From NCBI RefSeq assembly GCF_030536915.1, contig NZ_JAUNPC010000016.1, positions 9,133-43,859 on the forward strand: a DNA stretch of 34,727 bases, read 5' to 3'. This DNA is from Paracoccus sp. (in: a-proteobacteria) (lineage in GTDB: Bacteria > Pseudomonadota > Alphaproteobacteria > Rhodobacterales > Rhodobacteraceae). Below are positions 22,970 through 30,893 of the stretch, in pieces. The notes under the pieces were generated by a model. The model saw only the letters and a program-made list of their open reading frames with translations, made no database searches and was not told the origin of the DNA. Positions within the stretch are counted from its first letter, which is position 1, and each line of letters opens with the position of its first letter. Position numbers and translations under genes: made by a program.

Positions 22970-24130
22970 ATGGCAAAGACCGTTTTCGACACCGAGGAAC
23001 TGGACCAGATCCGCGATCTTGCGCGCCGCTTCGCGCAGGACCGGGTCGCGCCGGGCTATCAGGCCCGCGAAAGGGCCGGGCGCATGGACATGGACCTCGT
23101 GCGCGAGATGGGCAGCCTCGGGTTGATCGCCCCGGAACTGCCCGAGGAATTCGGCGGCATGGGCGCGGGCACGATCTACGCCGGCGCCATCATCGAGGAG
23201 ATCGGGCGGGCCGATTTCACCTTCGGCTATGTCCCGCTGATGGCCTCGCTCAACGGCCAGATCCTGGCGCAGTTCGCGCGTCAGGAAATCGCGCGGGAAT
23301 GGCTGACGAAGCTGACGGCCGGAGAGATCATGCTGGCCATCGCCCTGACCGAGCCCAAGGGTGGGTCGGACGCCGCGAACCTCGGGCTGCGGATGGAACG
23401 CGACGGGGCGCATTACGTCCTGAACGGGGAAAAGACCTCGATCAGCGCCAACCAGGTCGCCGCCGGCACCGTGGTCTTCGCCCGCACCGGCCGCCCCGAG
23501 GACCGGGCGCGCGGCGTCTCGGCCATTCTCGTGCCGATGGACCTCGACGGCATCACGACGTCCAAGTTCGACAACATGGGCCAGAACTCGGTCGGGCACG
23601 GCTCGATCTGGTTCGACAACGTGCGGGTGCCCGCCGAGAACCTTTTGGGCGAGGAAGGCCGGGGCTTCGCCCAGGTCATGCAGGGCTTCGACTTCTCGCG
23701 CAGCCTGATCGGCCTGCAATGCGTCGGCACCGCGCAGCAAAGCCTGGACGAGACCTGGGCCTATATCGGCGAGCGCAAGGCCTTCGGAAAGCCGCTCGGC
23801 GCCTTCCAGGGGGTCAGCCACCAGCTTGCCGATTTCGAGACGAAGCTGGCCGCCGCGCGGCTTTTGTCGATGAACGCGCTGTGGCTCAAGGACAACAACC
23901 TGCCGCACACGGCAGAGGCCGCGATGACCAAGTGGTGGCCGCCGCTGCTGGCCTATGAGGCGATCCATGCCTGCCTGCTGATCCATGGCCATGCGGGCTA
24001 CGCCAACGACCTGCCCTTCGCGCAGCGTCTGCGCGACGTGCTGGGCCTGCAGATCGGCGACGGCACCGCGCATATCATGAAGAACATCATCGCGCGGGAA
24101 CGCGCCGGACGGGACGCGGTCACCGGCTGA
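22970..24130 (+). CDS. aliB: Cyclohexanecarboxyl-CoA dehydrogenase (AliB-like), acyl-CoA dehydrogenase family
   Basis: This 386-residue flavoprotein has the three-part acyl-CoA dehydrogenase fold. The N-terminal helical domain contains LIAPELPEEFGGMGAG, and the FAD/substrate strand is LAIALTEPKGGSDAANLGLRME. The C-terminal helices run from ERKAFGKPLGAFQGVSHQLADFE to HGHAGYANDLPFAQRLRDVLGLQIGDGTAHIMKNIIARE. At the site of the usual catalytic glutamate (E in YEGT) it has D364 in IGDGT. I start at the ATG at 22970; a GTG at 22961 is in frame. It should introduce the ring double bond to give cyclohex-1-ene-1-carboxyl-CoA. Position between badI and aliA supports this. Confidence 0.87.
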   Translation: MAKTVFDTEELDQIRDLARRFAQDRVAPGYQARERAGRMDMDLVREMGSLGLIAPELPEEFGGMGAGTIYAGAIIEEIGRADFTFGYVPLMASLNGQILAQFARQEIAREWLTKLTAGEIMLAIALTEPKGGSDAANLGLRMERDGAHYVLNGEKTSISANQVAAGTVVFARTGRPEDRARGVSAILVPMDLDGITTSKFDNMGQNSVGHGSIWFDNVRVPAENLLGEEGRGFAQVMQGFDFSRSLIGLQCVGTAQQSLDETWAYIGERKAFGKPLGAFQGVSHQLADFETKLAAARLLSMNALWLKDNNLPHTAEAAMTKWWPPLLAYEAIHACLLIHGHAGYANDLPFAQRLRDVLGLQIGDGTAHIMKNIIARERAGRDAVTG

Positions 24131-24170
24131 GGAGAGCCGGAAGCCGCAATCTGCAAAGGGGGGACCACCA

Positions 24171-25823
24171 ATGAAATTCGACGCGATCCTGATCGAGCCG
24201 CGGCGCGAGGCCATGGTCCGGGACGGCCACTGGCGCAACAAGACCGTCAACGACTATTTCGACGCCGCCCTGGCCGAAAAGCCCGACCGGCTGGCGCTGA
24301 GCTCGATCACCGTGGCCGATGGCTCGCGGCGCGATTTCACCTGGGCGGAACTGGACCGCATGGCGAACCGCGCGGCCGTGGGCCTGACGCGCCTTGGCGT
24401 GAAACGCGACGACGTGGTGACCTGCCAGCTTCCGAACAGCTGGCAGTTCGTGGCGACCTATCTCGGCTGCGCCCGGATCGGGGCGGTGTTCAACCCGGTC
24501 ATGCCGATCTTCCGCGAACATGAACTGCTGTTCATGCTGCGCCACGGCGACTCCGGGGTCTTCATCGTTCCCAAGGTCTTCCGCGACTTCGACCACGAGG
24601 CGATGGCCGAGGGCATGAAGGCCCAATTGCCCGACCTGCGCCACATCGTCGTCAACAAGCCCGAAGGCGCCAACAGCTTCGACGCCCTGCTGGCCAACCC
24701 CGATTTCGACGACGACCCCGAACTGCAGCGGATCGTGACCGCAAACCGCCCCGGTCCCGACGACGTGAACCAGCTGATCTACACCAGCGGCACGACCGGG
24801 GAACCCAAGGGGGTGATGCATACCTCGAACACGATGTATTCGAACCTCATCCCCTATTCGGAACGGCTGGGGCTGACCGAGGATGACGTGATCGCCATGG
24901 CCTCGCCCATGGCCCACCAGACCGGCTTCATGTACGGCCTTCTGATGCCGATCTACCTCAAGGCGCGGTCGATCCTGTTCGACACCTGGGACAAGCGGCT
25001 GAAGGGGCGGATGGTGCAGGACGACCGCATCACCTTCACCATGGCCTCGACCCCCTTCCTGATGGACCTGACGAACGCGGTCGATGAAGACAAGTTCGAC
25101 AGCCGCTCGCTGCGGATCTTCCTGTGCGCGGGGGCGCCCATTCCCGGCGCGGTGGTGGAACGCGCCCGGCAGGTCATGCCCGGCACCAAGATCATCTCGG
25201 CCTGGGGCATGACCGAGAACGGCGCCGTGACGCTGGTCGATCCGGCCGATGACGACGAACGCTCGGTCAACACCGACGGCTTCCCGCTGCCGGGGGTCGA
25301 GCTGCAGATCCGCGACGAGCAGGGCGACATCTGCCCCGTGGGGCAGGCGGGCGAGCTGTTCGTGCGCGCCTGTTCCAACTTCGGCGGCTATCTCAAGCGC
25401 CCGCTGCTGAACGCGACCGACGACGAGGGCTGGTTCGACACCGGCGACGTCGCCCGGATGGACGAGCGCGGCTATATCCGCATCTCGGGCCGGTCCAAGG
25501 ACATCATCATCCGCGGCGCCGAGAACATCCCCGTCTTCGAGGTCGAGGGCATCCTGTTCAAGCACCCCGCCATCCACCAGGTCGCGATCGTGGCCTATCC
25601 CGACGACCGCCTGGGCGAACGCGCCTGCGCCTTCGTCACGCTGAAGCCGGGCGCCGGCTTCAATTTCGACGAGATGCAGCGCCACCTGCGAGAGCACAAG
25701 CTGGCGATCCAGTACTGGCCCGAGCGGCTTGAGATCCGCGACAGCCTGCCCGCCACCGCCTCGGGCAAGATCCAGAAATTCGCGCTGCGCCGGATGCTGC
25801 GCGAGGAGATGGGGCTGGCATGA
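24171..25823 (+). CDS. aliA: Cyclohexanecarboxylate-CoA ligase (AliA), acyl-adenylating family
   Basis: This 550-residue AMP-forming ligase has the phosphate-binding loop YTSGTTGEPKG at 204-214, SAWGMTENG as the A5 region, GWFDTGDVARMDERGYIRISGRSKD as A7-A8, and the catalytic lysine K533 in SGKIQKFALR. Its first 130 residues (FDAILIEPRREAM, TVNDYFDAAL, VTCQLPNSWQFVATYLGCARIGAVFNPVMPIFREHEL) follow the pattern I recall for R. palustris AliA and related medium-chain or alicyclic CoA ligases. It would activate cyclohexanecarboxylate with ATP and CoA in the cytoplasm, the first step of the pathway. AAAGGGGGGA precedes the ATG, and the stop overlaps the next gene by ATGA. Confidence 0.9.
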   Translation: MKFDAILIEPRREAMVRDGHWRNKTVNDYFDAALAEKPDRLALSSITVADGSRRDFTWAELDRMANRAAVGLTRLGVKRDDVVTCQLPNSWQFVATYLGCARIGAVFNPVMPIFREHELLFMLRHGDSGVFIVPKVFRDFDHEAMAEGMKAQLPDLRHIVVNKPEGANSFDALLANPDFDDDPELQRIVTANRPGPDDVNQLIYTSGTTGEPKGVMHTSNTMYSNLIPYSERLGLTEDDVIAMASPMAHQTGFMYGLLMPIYLKARSILFDTWDKRLKGRMVQDDRITFTMASTPFLMDLTNAVDEDKFDSRSLRIFLCAGAPIPGAVVERARQVMPGTKIISAWGMTENGAVTLVDPADDDERSVNTDGFPLPGVELQIRDEQGDICPVGQAGELFVRACSNFGGYLKRPLLNATDDEGWFDTGDVARMDERGYIRISGRSKDIIIRGAENIPVFEVEGILFKHPAIHQVAIVAYPDDRLGERACAFVTLKPGAGFNFDEMQRHLREHKLAIQYWPERLEIRDSLPATASGKIQKFALRRMLREEMGLA

Positions 25824-26581
25824 CCGGCGCCCCGCTTGCCGGCCGCATCGCCGCCGTGACCGGCGCGGGCGGCCCCATGGGCCGGGCGGTCATCGACCGG
25901 CTGGTGGACGACGGGATCGCGGGACTGGCGCTGACCGACATCTCGGGACGGCGGCTCGATGAGACGGTGGCGGCGCTGGCCGGATCGCCCGTCCGGGTCG
26001 CGGCCCTGCGCGGCGACGTGACCCGCGCCGATGAGGCCGGGGCCTTCGCGGAGGCCGCGCGGGCGCCGGGTCCGGTGGACATCCTTGTCAACCTCGTGGG
26101 CGGGTTGCGCTCGCCCCGGCTTTACACGCCCTTCCTCGACATGACCGAGGAGCAGTGGCGCGCGACCATGGACCTGAACCTGATGCCGGGCTTCCACCTG
26201 ATCCGGGCCTTCTCGCCGGGGATGCTGGACCGCGGCTGGGGCCGCATCGTCAACGTGGCCAGCATCGTCTACGGCGGCGAGGGGGGCCAGGCCGACTACG
26301 CCGCAGGCAAGGCCGCCGTCGCCTCGCTGACCCGCAGCCTGGCGGCCGAGTTCGCGCCCCATGTCACCGTCAACTGCGTGGCGCCGGGCCTGACCCGCAC
26401 CTCGGTCACGCAGAACATCCCGTCCGACGAGGCCGACCGGCTGGTCGCCCAAGGGATGATCCGCCGCATGGCCGAGCCTGCCGAGACCGCCGCCGCCATC
26501 GCCTTCTTCCTGCGCGACGACGCGCGCTTCCTGACCGGCGAGATGCTGGCGGTCTCCGGGGGCATCCGCCCGCATCTCTGA
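25820..26581 (+). CDS. Short-chain dehydrogenase/reductase of unknown substrate, last gene of the ali-bad operon
   Basis: This is a 253-residue SDR. The cofactor loop reads TGAGGPMG (14-21), where proline replaces the middle glycine of TGxxxGxG. NLVGG (91-95) takes the place of NNAG. The catalytic residues S148, Y160 and K164 (NVASIVYGGEGGQADYAAGK) are intact, so it should be active. It overlaps aliA by ATGA and must be co-expressed with it. It is not a second BadH, because the conserved BadH blocks are absent. A hydroxylated or keto-substituted ring acid feeding into the pathway is a plausible substrate. Confidence 0.88.
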   Translation: MTGAPLAGRIAAVTGAGGPMGRAVIDRLVDDGIAGLALTDISGRRLDETVAALAGSPVRVAALRGDVTRADEAGAFAEAARAPGPVDILVNLVGGLRSPRLYTPFLDMTEEQWRATMDLNLMPGFHLIRAFSPGMLDRGWGRIVNVASIVYGGEGGQADYAAGKAAVASLTRSLAAEFAPHVTVNCVAPGLTRTSVTQNIPSDEADRLVAQGMIRRMAEPAETAAAIAFFLRDDARFLTGEMLAVSGGIRPHL

Positions 26582-26884
26582 AAGGCTCGCCCGCCGCCGT
26601 CCCCTGCCGGGCGGCAAGGCGGTGCTGGCGGGACCGGGCCTTGCTGGCCGGTGCCGAAGGCAGCGCCGATCCCCCGCATCCCGCCGCCGGGCGCCGGACC
26701 ATCCCCACATGGCGGGGGGAATCCCGGACCGGGCAGGCAGGTTCGTCCCGGAAATGCTTCGGGGATCGCAGGCCCTTGCCGGCCCTGGTCGCGAAAGGGG
26801 GCAGCGGGGCGGCCGCATGGACCGGATCATCGCGCTTACGGCCCGCCTGCCGGAACAGGGACCGCACCCCCGCGTTCGGCCATC
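26582..26884. other. Intergenic stretch without supported gene
   Basis: These 303 bases follow the catabolic operon. They are very GC-rich and contain GGGCGGC/GCCGCC-type short inverted repeats near 26590-26622 that could act as a weak terminator. No ribosome-binding site with a convincing short gene was found. The promoter of the MgtC-like gene should be near the right end. Confidence 0.5.
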
Positions 26885-27409
26885 ATGCAGCCTGACAGCT
26901 TCAATCCCTCTTACCTTGCGTGGGCGGACGCGGTGCTGCGGATGGGGGCGGCGCTGGTCCTGTCGCTGGCGCTGGGGGTAGAACGCTTCCTGCGGAAAAA
27001 GCCCATCGACTTCCGCCCCTTCGTCATCATTGCGCTGGCGTCCCGCGCGCTGACGATCGGGACCATCGAATTCGCCTATCGCGCCGACGACGACACCATC
27101 TCGGTGGACCCCACCCGCGTCCTGCAGGCGGTCATGACCGGCATCGGCTTCATCGCCGCGGGCACGCTGTTCCGCGAGGATTACACCGTGTACGGCGCAG
27201 GCTCGGCCACCTCGATCTGGGCCTCGGGGGCCATCGGGATCATCTGCGGGCTGGGGATGATCTGGCTTTCGGTGCTGCTGACCGGGACGATGCTGGTCCT
27301 GCTTCTGCTCAGCCGCCCCTTTACGCAGGACTACACCATCAAGATGGAGGATGACGACAGCGAGGGGGACGGGAACGGGCAGGGTGGAACCGGCGGGTCC
27401 CGGCCGTGA
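26885..27409 (+). CDS. MgtC/SapB-family membrane protein
   Basis: This is a 174-residue inner-membrane protein with about four to five spans. The first lies near residues 15-35 (RMGAALVLSLALGVERFLRKK). The family signature follows as AVMTGIGFIAAGTLFRED and GAGSATSIWASGAIGIICGLGMIWLSV (about 80-140). The C-terminus is an acidic and glycine-rich tail. MgtC-like proteins act in low-magnesium or acid stress and modulate membrane ATPases. No clear ribosome-binding site precedes the ATG, so the start is uncertain. The gene ends 19 bases before the FGE-like gene and may be co-transcribed with it. Confidence 0.85.
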   Translation: MQPDSFNPSYLAWADAVLRMGAALVLSLALGVERFLRKKPIDFRPFVIIALASRALTIGTIEFAYRADDDTISVDPTRVLQAVMTGIGFIAAGTLFREDYTVYGAGSATSIWASGAIGIICGLGMIWLSVLLTGTMLVLLLLSRPFTQDYTIKMEDDDSEGDGNGQGGTGGSRP

Positions 27410-27428
27410 CGGCCCGGTGAGGCGGCTC

Positions 27429-28310
27429 ATGGCCGGGGATCGCCCGGGCTGCGTCTTCATCCCCGGCGGCAGCTTCCTGATGGGCTCGGACGATTTCTAC
27501 CCCGAGGAGAGGCCGGTCCGCCGTGTCGCCGTCGCGGGCTTCCGGATCGACCGCGGCCCCGTCACCAACGCCGATTTCGCCCGCTTCGTGGCCGCGACTG
27601 GCCATGTCACCCTGGCCGAGCGCGCGCCGGACCCCGCGGTCCATCCCGGCGCCGACCCGGCGCTGCTGGTTCCCGGCTCGCTGGTCTTCCGCCCGCCCCC
27701 CGGCCCGGTGCCGCTGGACGACCCGCGCCTGTGGTGGGCCTATGTGCCGGGCGCCTGCTGGCACCGGCCCGAGGGTCCGGGCGGCGGTCTGAAGGACCGT
27801 AAGGATCATCCGGTCGTCCATGTCACCCATGCGGATGCCGCGGCCTATGCCGCCTGGGCGGGCAAGGCCCTGCCGACCGAGGCGGAATGGGAATATGCCG
27901 CCCGCGGCGGGTTTGACGGTGCGGCTTATGCCTGGGGCGACGATCCCGCGCCGGGCGGGCGCTGGCGGGCCAATACCTGGCAGGGCGGCTTTCCCTGGCA
28001 GGACCTCGGGCTGGACGGCTTTCCCCGGACCTCGCCCGTGGGGGCCTTTCCCCCGAACGGTCACGGGCTTTTCGACATGATCGGCAATGTCTGGGAATGG
28101 ACCGCCGATGCCTTCCGCCTGCCGGGCGCGCATTCCTGCTGCACGCCGGGCGGGGGCGCCACCGGCCCCCGGGTGGTCAAGGGCGGCTCGCATCTCTGCG
28201 CCCCGGACCATTGCCGCCGCTATCGCCCCGCCGCGCGCCAGCCGCAGGCCGCGGACAGTTCCGCCAGCCACATCGGCTTCCGCTGCGTCCGGCGCGGGCC
28301 GGAGGGCTGA
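27429..28310 (+). CDS. Formylglycine-generating enzyme (sulfatase-modifying factor) family protein
   Basis: This 293-residue protein has the FGE fold from end to end. It reads FIPGGSFLMGSDDFYPEERPVRRVAVAGFRID, then WAYVPGACWHRPEGP, then HPVVHVTHADAAAYAAWAGKALPTEAEWEYAARGG, then NVWEWTADAF. It ends with VVKGGSHLCAPDHCRRYRPAARQPQAADSSASHIGFRC. The two cysteines that hold the copper cofactor in known FGEs are present as C257 and C262, so it is likely a true oxidase that converts a cysteine in a target sulfatase to formylglycine. No sulfatase is in the window. I start at the ATG at 27429 behind GAGG (27419-27422); an ATG at 27351 would overlap the MgtC-like gene. Confidence 0.9.
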   Translation: MAGDRPGCVFIPGGSFLMGSDDFYPEERPVRRVAVAGFRIDRGPVTNADFARFVAATGHVTLAERAPDPAVHPGADPALLVPGSLVFRPPPGPVPLDDPRLWWAYVPGACWHRPEGPGGGLKDRKDHPVVHVTHADAAAYAAWAGKALPTEAEWEYAARGGFDGAAYAWGDDPAPGGRWRANTWQGGFPWQDLGLDGFPRTSPVGAFPPNGHGLFDMIGNVWEWTADAFRLPGAHSCCTPGGGATGPRVVKGGSHLCAPDHCRRYRPAARQPQAADSSASHIGFRCVRRGPEG

Positions 28311-28332
28311 GTTCCCCGGCCCTGCGCCGCAT

Positions 28333-28361
28333 CGCCTGCGCTGAAACCCGCCTGCGCTGAA
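28333..28361. repeat. Short direct repeat
   Basis: CGCCTGCGCTGAA occurs at 28333-28345 and again at 28349-28361, a 13-base unit with a 16-base period. It lies in the leader of the next gene. No function is evident. Confidence 0.4.
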
Positions 28362-28421
28362 GACAAGGCCGGGCGGATGCGCTTTCATGGGGTCGCATGC
28401 ACGAAGCACAAGGAGCGCCAG

Positions 28422-28943
28422 ATGAGACGCCTGCCCGCCGCCCTGCTGCTGGCCTGCGGCCTGCTGCTGTCCCCTTGCGCGCAGGCCGGCGAGACGCTGG
28501 ACCGCATGAGTCCGGCGCAGATCGCCGGGCAGGCGGGGTCGCTGCATCCTTCGGCGCTTTACGTCCTCGCCGCCCGGCTGCTGGCCGAAGGCCGGGGACA
28601 GGAGGCGGCGAACTGGATGTATGCCGGGCAGATCCGCTACCGCTTCCTGCTGGCGGCGCCCGGCGCGGGGGCCGATGACCGCGCCCTGTTCTCGGCCCTG
28701 ACGGAACAGGTCGGCCGCCCCGTCAACGAATACATCGCCGGCGATCCCGACGACTGGATCGCGGCGATGGAATGGGCGCTGGACTGGGACGCGGCGAACG
28801 CCAATGACCTGACCTCGAAGAAGGCCCATGCCGCCGAACTGGCCGAGGTGCGCGCAGGCCTTTCCCGACTGATCGCCAGGGTCGATTCCAGCCACGCCGA
28901 GATCCGCCGGCAGCGCCGCGACAACGGGCTGGAAAACCGCTGA
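28422..28943 (+). CDS. Exported protein of unknown function
   Basis: This 173-residue protein starts at an ATG behind AAGGAG and has a signal peptide (MRRLPAALLLACGLLLSPCAQA, cut before GETLDR). A cysteine within the hydrophobic stretch is not placed as a lipobox. The mature part is helical. SALYVLAARLLAEGRGQEAANWMYAGQIRYRFLL (about 44-77) looks like a TPR-like helical pair, followed by RPVNEYIAGDPDDWIAAMEWALDWDAANAN. I recognise the pattern of a periplasmic family found in several proteobacteria, but no function is attached to it. The C-terminus is basic. Confidence 0.8.
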   Translation: MRRLPAALLLACGLLLSPCAQAGETLDRMSPAQIAGQAGSLHPSALYVLAARLLAEGRGQEAANWMYAGQIRYRFLLAAPGAGADDRALFSALTEQVGRPVNEYIAGDPDDWIAAMEWALDWDAANANDLTSKKAHAAELAEVRAGLSRLIARVDSSHAEIRRQRRDNGLENR

Positions 28944-29095
28944 AGCGGGGGAAAGAGGCCGTCGATGCGGCCTGCCGACTTGGCCGACGCCCACCGGTGC
29001 GACGCGGGCCGGGGGGGAACACCGCCTTGCCGTAACCCCTCGGATGCGGTCACCTGCGAAAGCCTTCTGCCATCACGACCCCCGGAGGACGACCG

Positions 29096-29485
29096 ATGAC
29101 GCACCTGCCCGCCGCCGCGGCCCTGCTGGCCGCCCTGACCCTCGCCGCGCCTGCCACGGCGCAGGATTACCTCGGCATCCATCTCGACACGATGCTGGAA
29201 CAGAACCTGCGCACCCATCAGCAGCAGCAGGCCAGTCCGCGCGAATCCCCCGCCCCGCGTCAGGGAAAGTCGCGGCCCGGCGCCATGTCGCCCGCCGCCG
29301 AGGCCCGCGCCCGCGCCGAGGGCGCCCGGATCATGCAGGAACACCGGCGCCAGCTTGAACCCCGCTACCGGATGCGCGTCGGGCGCGACGGCAAGGCCGC
29401 GGCGGACGCCTGGCTTGCGACCGAAGCGCGGCGGTTCGGGATCGAGACCGGCCGGGCGATGCGCAAGAAATACTCGGGGCAATAG
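29096..29485 (+). CDS. Small exported protein of unknown function
   Basis: This 129-residue protein starts behind GGAGG and has a signal peptide (MTHLPAAAALLAALTLAAPATAQ). The mature protein is very hydrophilic, with a Gln-rich stretch (HQQQQASPRES) and an Arg/Ala-rich helical second half (AAEARARAEGARIMQEHRRQLEPRYRMRVGRDGKAAADAWLATEARRFG). No domain is recognised. Coding status rests on the ribosome-binding site, signal peptide and composition. Confidence 0.65.
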   Translation: MTHLPAAAALLAALTLAAPATAQDYLGIHLDTMLEQNLRTHQQQQASPRESPAPRQGKSRPGAMSPAAEARARAEGARIMQEHRRQLEPRYRMRVGRDGKAAADAWLATEARRFGIETGRAMRKKYSGQ

Positions 29486-29494
29486 GGCAGGGGG

Positions 29495-29552
29495 GCCGCG
29501 GTTTTGGCGCGGCTTCCGCCCGGCCCGGCCGGGAAGGGCGGACTGATCCGCC
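29495..29552. terminator. Possible terminator hairpins between convergent small genes
   Basis: GCCGCG (29495-29500) pairs with CGCGGC (29508-29513), and GGCGGA (29537-29542) pairs with TCCGCC (29547-29552) around a four-base loop. They lie between the stops at 29485 (+) and 29602 (-). There is no T-run after either. Confidence 0.35.
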
Positions 29553-29601
29553 GCCTGCCGAAAGCGGAAAGCGCAAGCGCCGCCTCCGGTCGCGGGGGGC
29601 C

Positions 29602-29988
29602 TCATTCGGCGGGCGGGCGGTCAGGCCAGTTGCGGCATTCGCCGGCGATGCGGGCGACCACCAGCGTTCCGCCGCGGAAATGCCCCTCGGCCACCACGCA
29701 GCCGGGGTCCGTGAAGGCGGCCTCGATCCTTGCGCGGTCGCCCGCACTGGCCTCGAGCGGCGGTGGGCCGGGCAGGTCGTCGCCCGACAGCGGGCGGCTG
29801 CGGGTGCCGTCGGGGGCGATGCGGAAGACCCCGCGCCAAGGGCAGGGCGCGCGATAGCAGAGGATGCCGGTCGCGCCGAGGCCCCAGAACTGTCTGCCTT
29901 CAGCCGGGACCGGCAGCGGCTCGGGTTCCTGCGCCTGCAGGGCGGTGCCCGACAGGACCAGCGCGGCGGCAAGGATGCAACGGAACAT
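29602..29988 (-). CDS. Small exported protein of unknown function with paired cysteines
   Basis: This 128-residue protein starts at the ATG at 29988, behind an AAAGGGAAAA leader, with a signal peptide (MFRCILAAALVLSGTALQAQ). The mature part contains ILCYRAPCPWRGVFRIAPDG and two further cysteines (DPGCVVAEGHF and GECRNW), so two disulfides in the periplasm are likely. A longer reading frame to 30057 would place an Arg/Pro-rich run before the signal, which is unlikely. The family resembles small secreted proteins seen in several Rhodobacteraceae, but I assign no function. Confidence 0.72.
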   Translation of the reverse strand: MFRCILAAALVLSGTALQAQEPEPLPVPAEGRQFWGLGATGILCYRAPCPWRGVFRIAPDGTRSRPLSGDDLPGPPPLEASAGDRARIEAAFTDPGCVVAEGHFRGGTLVVARIAGECRNWPDRPPAE

Positions 29989-30413
29989 GGCGGTTTTCCC
30001 TTTGCGTGACCATCGTTCCCCCCAGCGTGGCGGCGGGCGGGCGGCGGGCGCAAGCATGGACTGGACGGGGCCTGTCCGGGAACCGGCTTCGGCTTCTGCA
30101 GTCCGGCCTTCGGGACGAGCCGCCCATGGCCTGACCTGCAGCGAGGTTGACCCGCCGTCGGGTGCCGGAGCGGTAGATTGCGCGGTGATCTGCCCCCCCC
30201 GGCCCCTGAACCCGGCTGAAGCAGAGGAGGATGACCCTGTCCGCTCTGGCGCAGGGGCGGATCGCCGGGATATTCAATGACGATCCGGCGCCCCGCGGGG
30301 CGGATGGAACCAGACGCCGCCGCCGGCAGCGAGGAGGCGCCGATCCGCCGGATCGCCCGCCACGGACCCGCCGGCGGCATCTTCACCAGCCTGCCAAAGC
30401 CGCGCGAGACATC
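29989..30413. other. Intergenic stretch without supported gene
   Basis: These 425 bases lie between the leftward small exported gene and the rightward thioesterase gene. Open frames cross them but have neither a ribosome-binding site nor recognisable protein features. Both promoters should lie here; I see no clear elements. Confidence 0.5.
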
Positions 30414-30893
30414 ATGACCCAGCCATCCCCCGACCATCCCCCGGCCACGCCCTACCGCTACACCCATCACATGGGCTTCGGCGACTGCGACCCGGCGGGG
30501 ATCGCCTATACCGGGGCGCTGGTGAATGCCGCCCTGCGCGCCCTCGACCGCTTCCTGTCGGATGCGACCGCGGGGCGGGGCTGGTATGCCATGTCGATGC
30601 AGCTTGGCGCGGGGATGCCCTTTGTCCATCTCGACGTGGATTTCACCGCGCCCGTCCGGGGCGATGCCGACTTGGATTTCACCGTCGAGGTGACGCGGCT
30701 CGGGGGGACCTCGATGGGGTTCCGCGCGACCGGCTGGCAGCGGGGCGCGCGCTGCCTTTCGCTCAGCAGCGTCAATGTCTTCATCGCCCGCGGGGAAGGC
30801 AAGCAGCCGCTGCCCGACTGGCTGCGTGCGGCGCTTGCGCCCTTTCTGGTCCCGGCGGAACCGGGGCTAGCCGGACAGGGCCGGAACCGCTAG
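30414..30893 (+). CDS. Hot-dog fold acyl-CoA thioesterase, 4-hydroxybenzoyl-CoA thioesterase family
   Basis: This 159-residue protein has the 4HBT signature FGDCDPAGIAYTGALVNAALRALDRFL. D26 in CDPAG corresponds to the catalytic aspartate of the Pseudomonas enzyme. The rest follows the hot-dog pattern (FVHLDVDFTAPVRGDADLDFTVEVTRLGGTSMGFRATG). It would hydrolyse an aromatic or alicyclic acyl-CoA in the cytoplasm. Its stop codon overlaps that of the convergent hydratase gene within a 14-base palindrome. Releasing trapped CoA from dead-end ring intermediates is a sensible role beside these genes, but is inferred. Confidence 0.87.
   Translation: MTQPSPDHPPATPYRYTHHMGFGDCDPAGIAYTGALVNAALRALDRFLSDATAGRGWYAMSMQLGAGMPFVHLDVDFTAPVRGDADLDFTVEVTRLGGTSMGFRATGWQRGARCLSLSSVNVFIARGEGKQPLPDWLRAALAPFLVPAEPGLAGQGRNR

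Noticed and set aside
24120-25697. Long minus-strand open frame opposite aliA
   Set aside because: The composition is typical of antisense frames in GC-rich genes, and the sense strand encodes a complete, motif-bearing ligase.
30231-30413. Longer start for the thioesterase gene
   Set aside because: The extra 61 residues are Arg/Pro-rich and unlike the family, which begins shortly before the FGDCDPAG motif.
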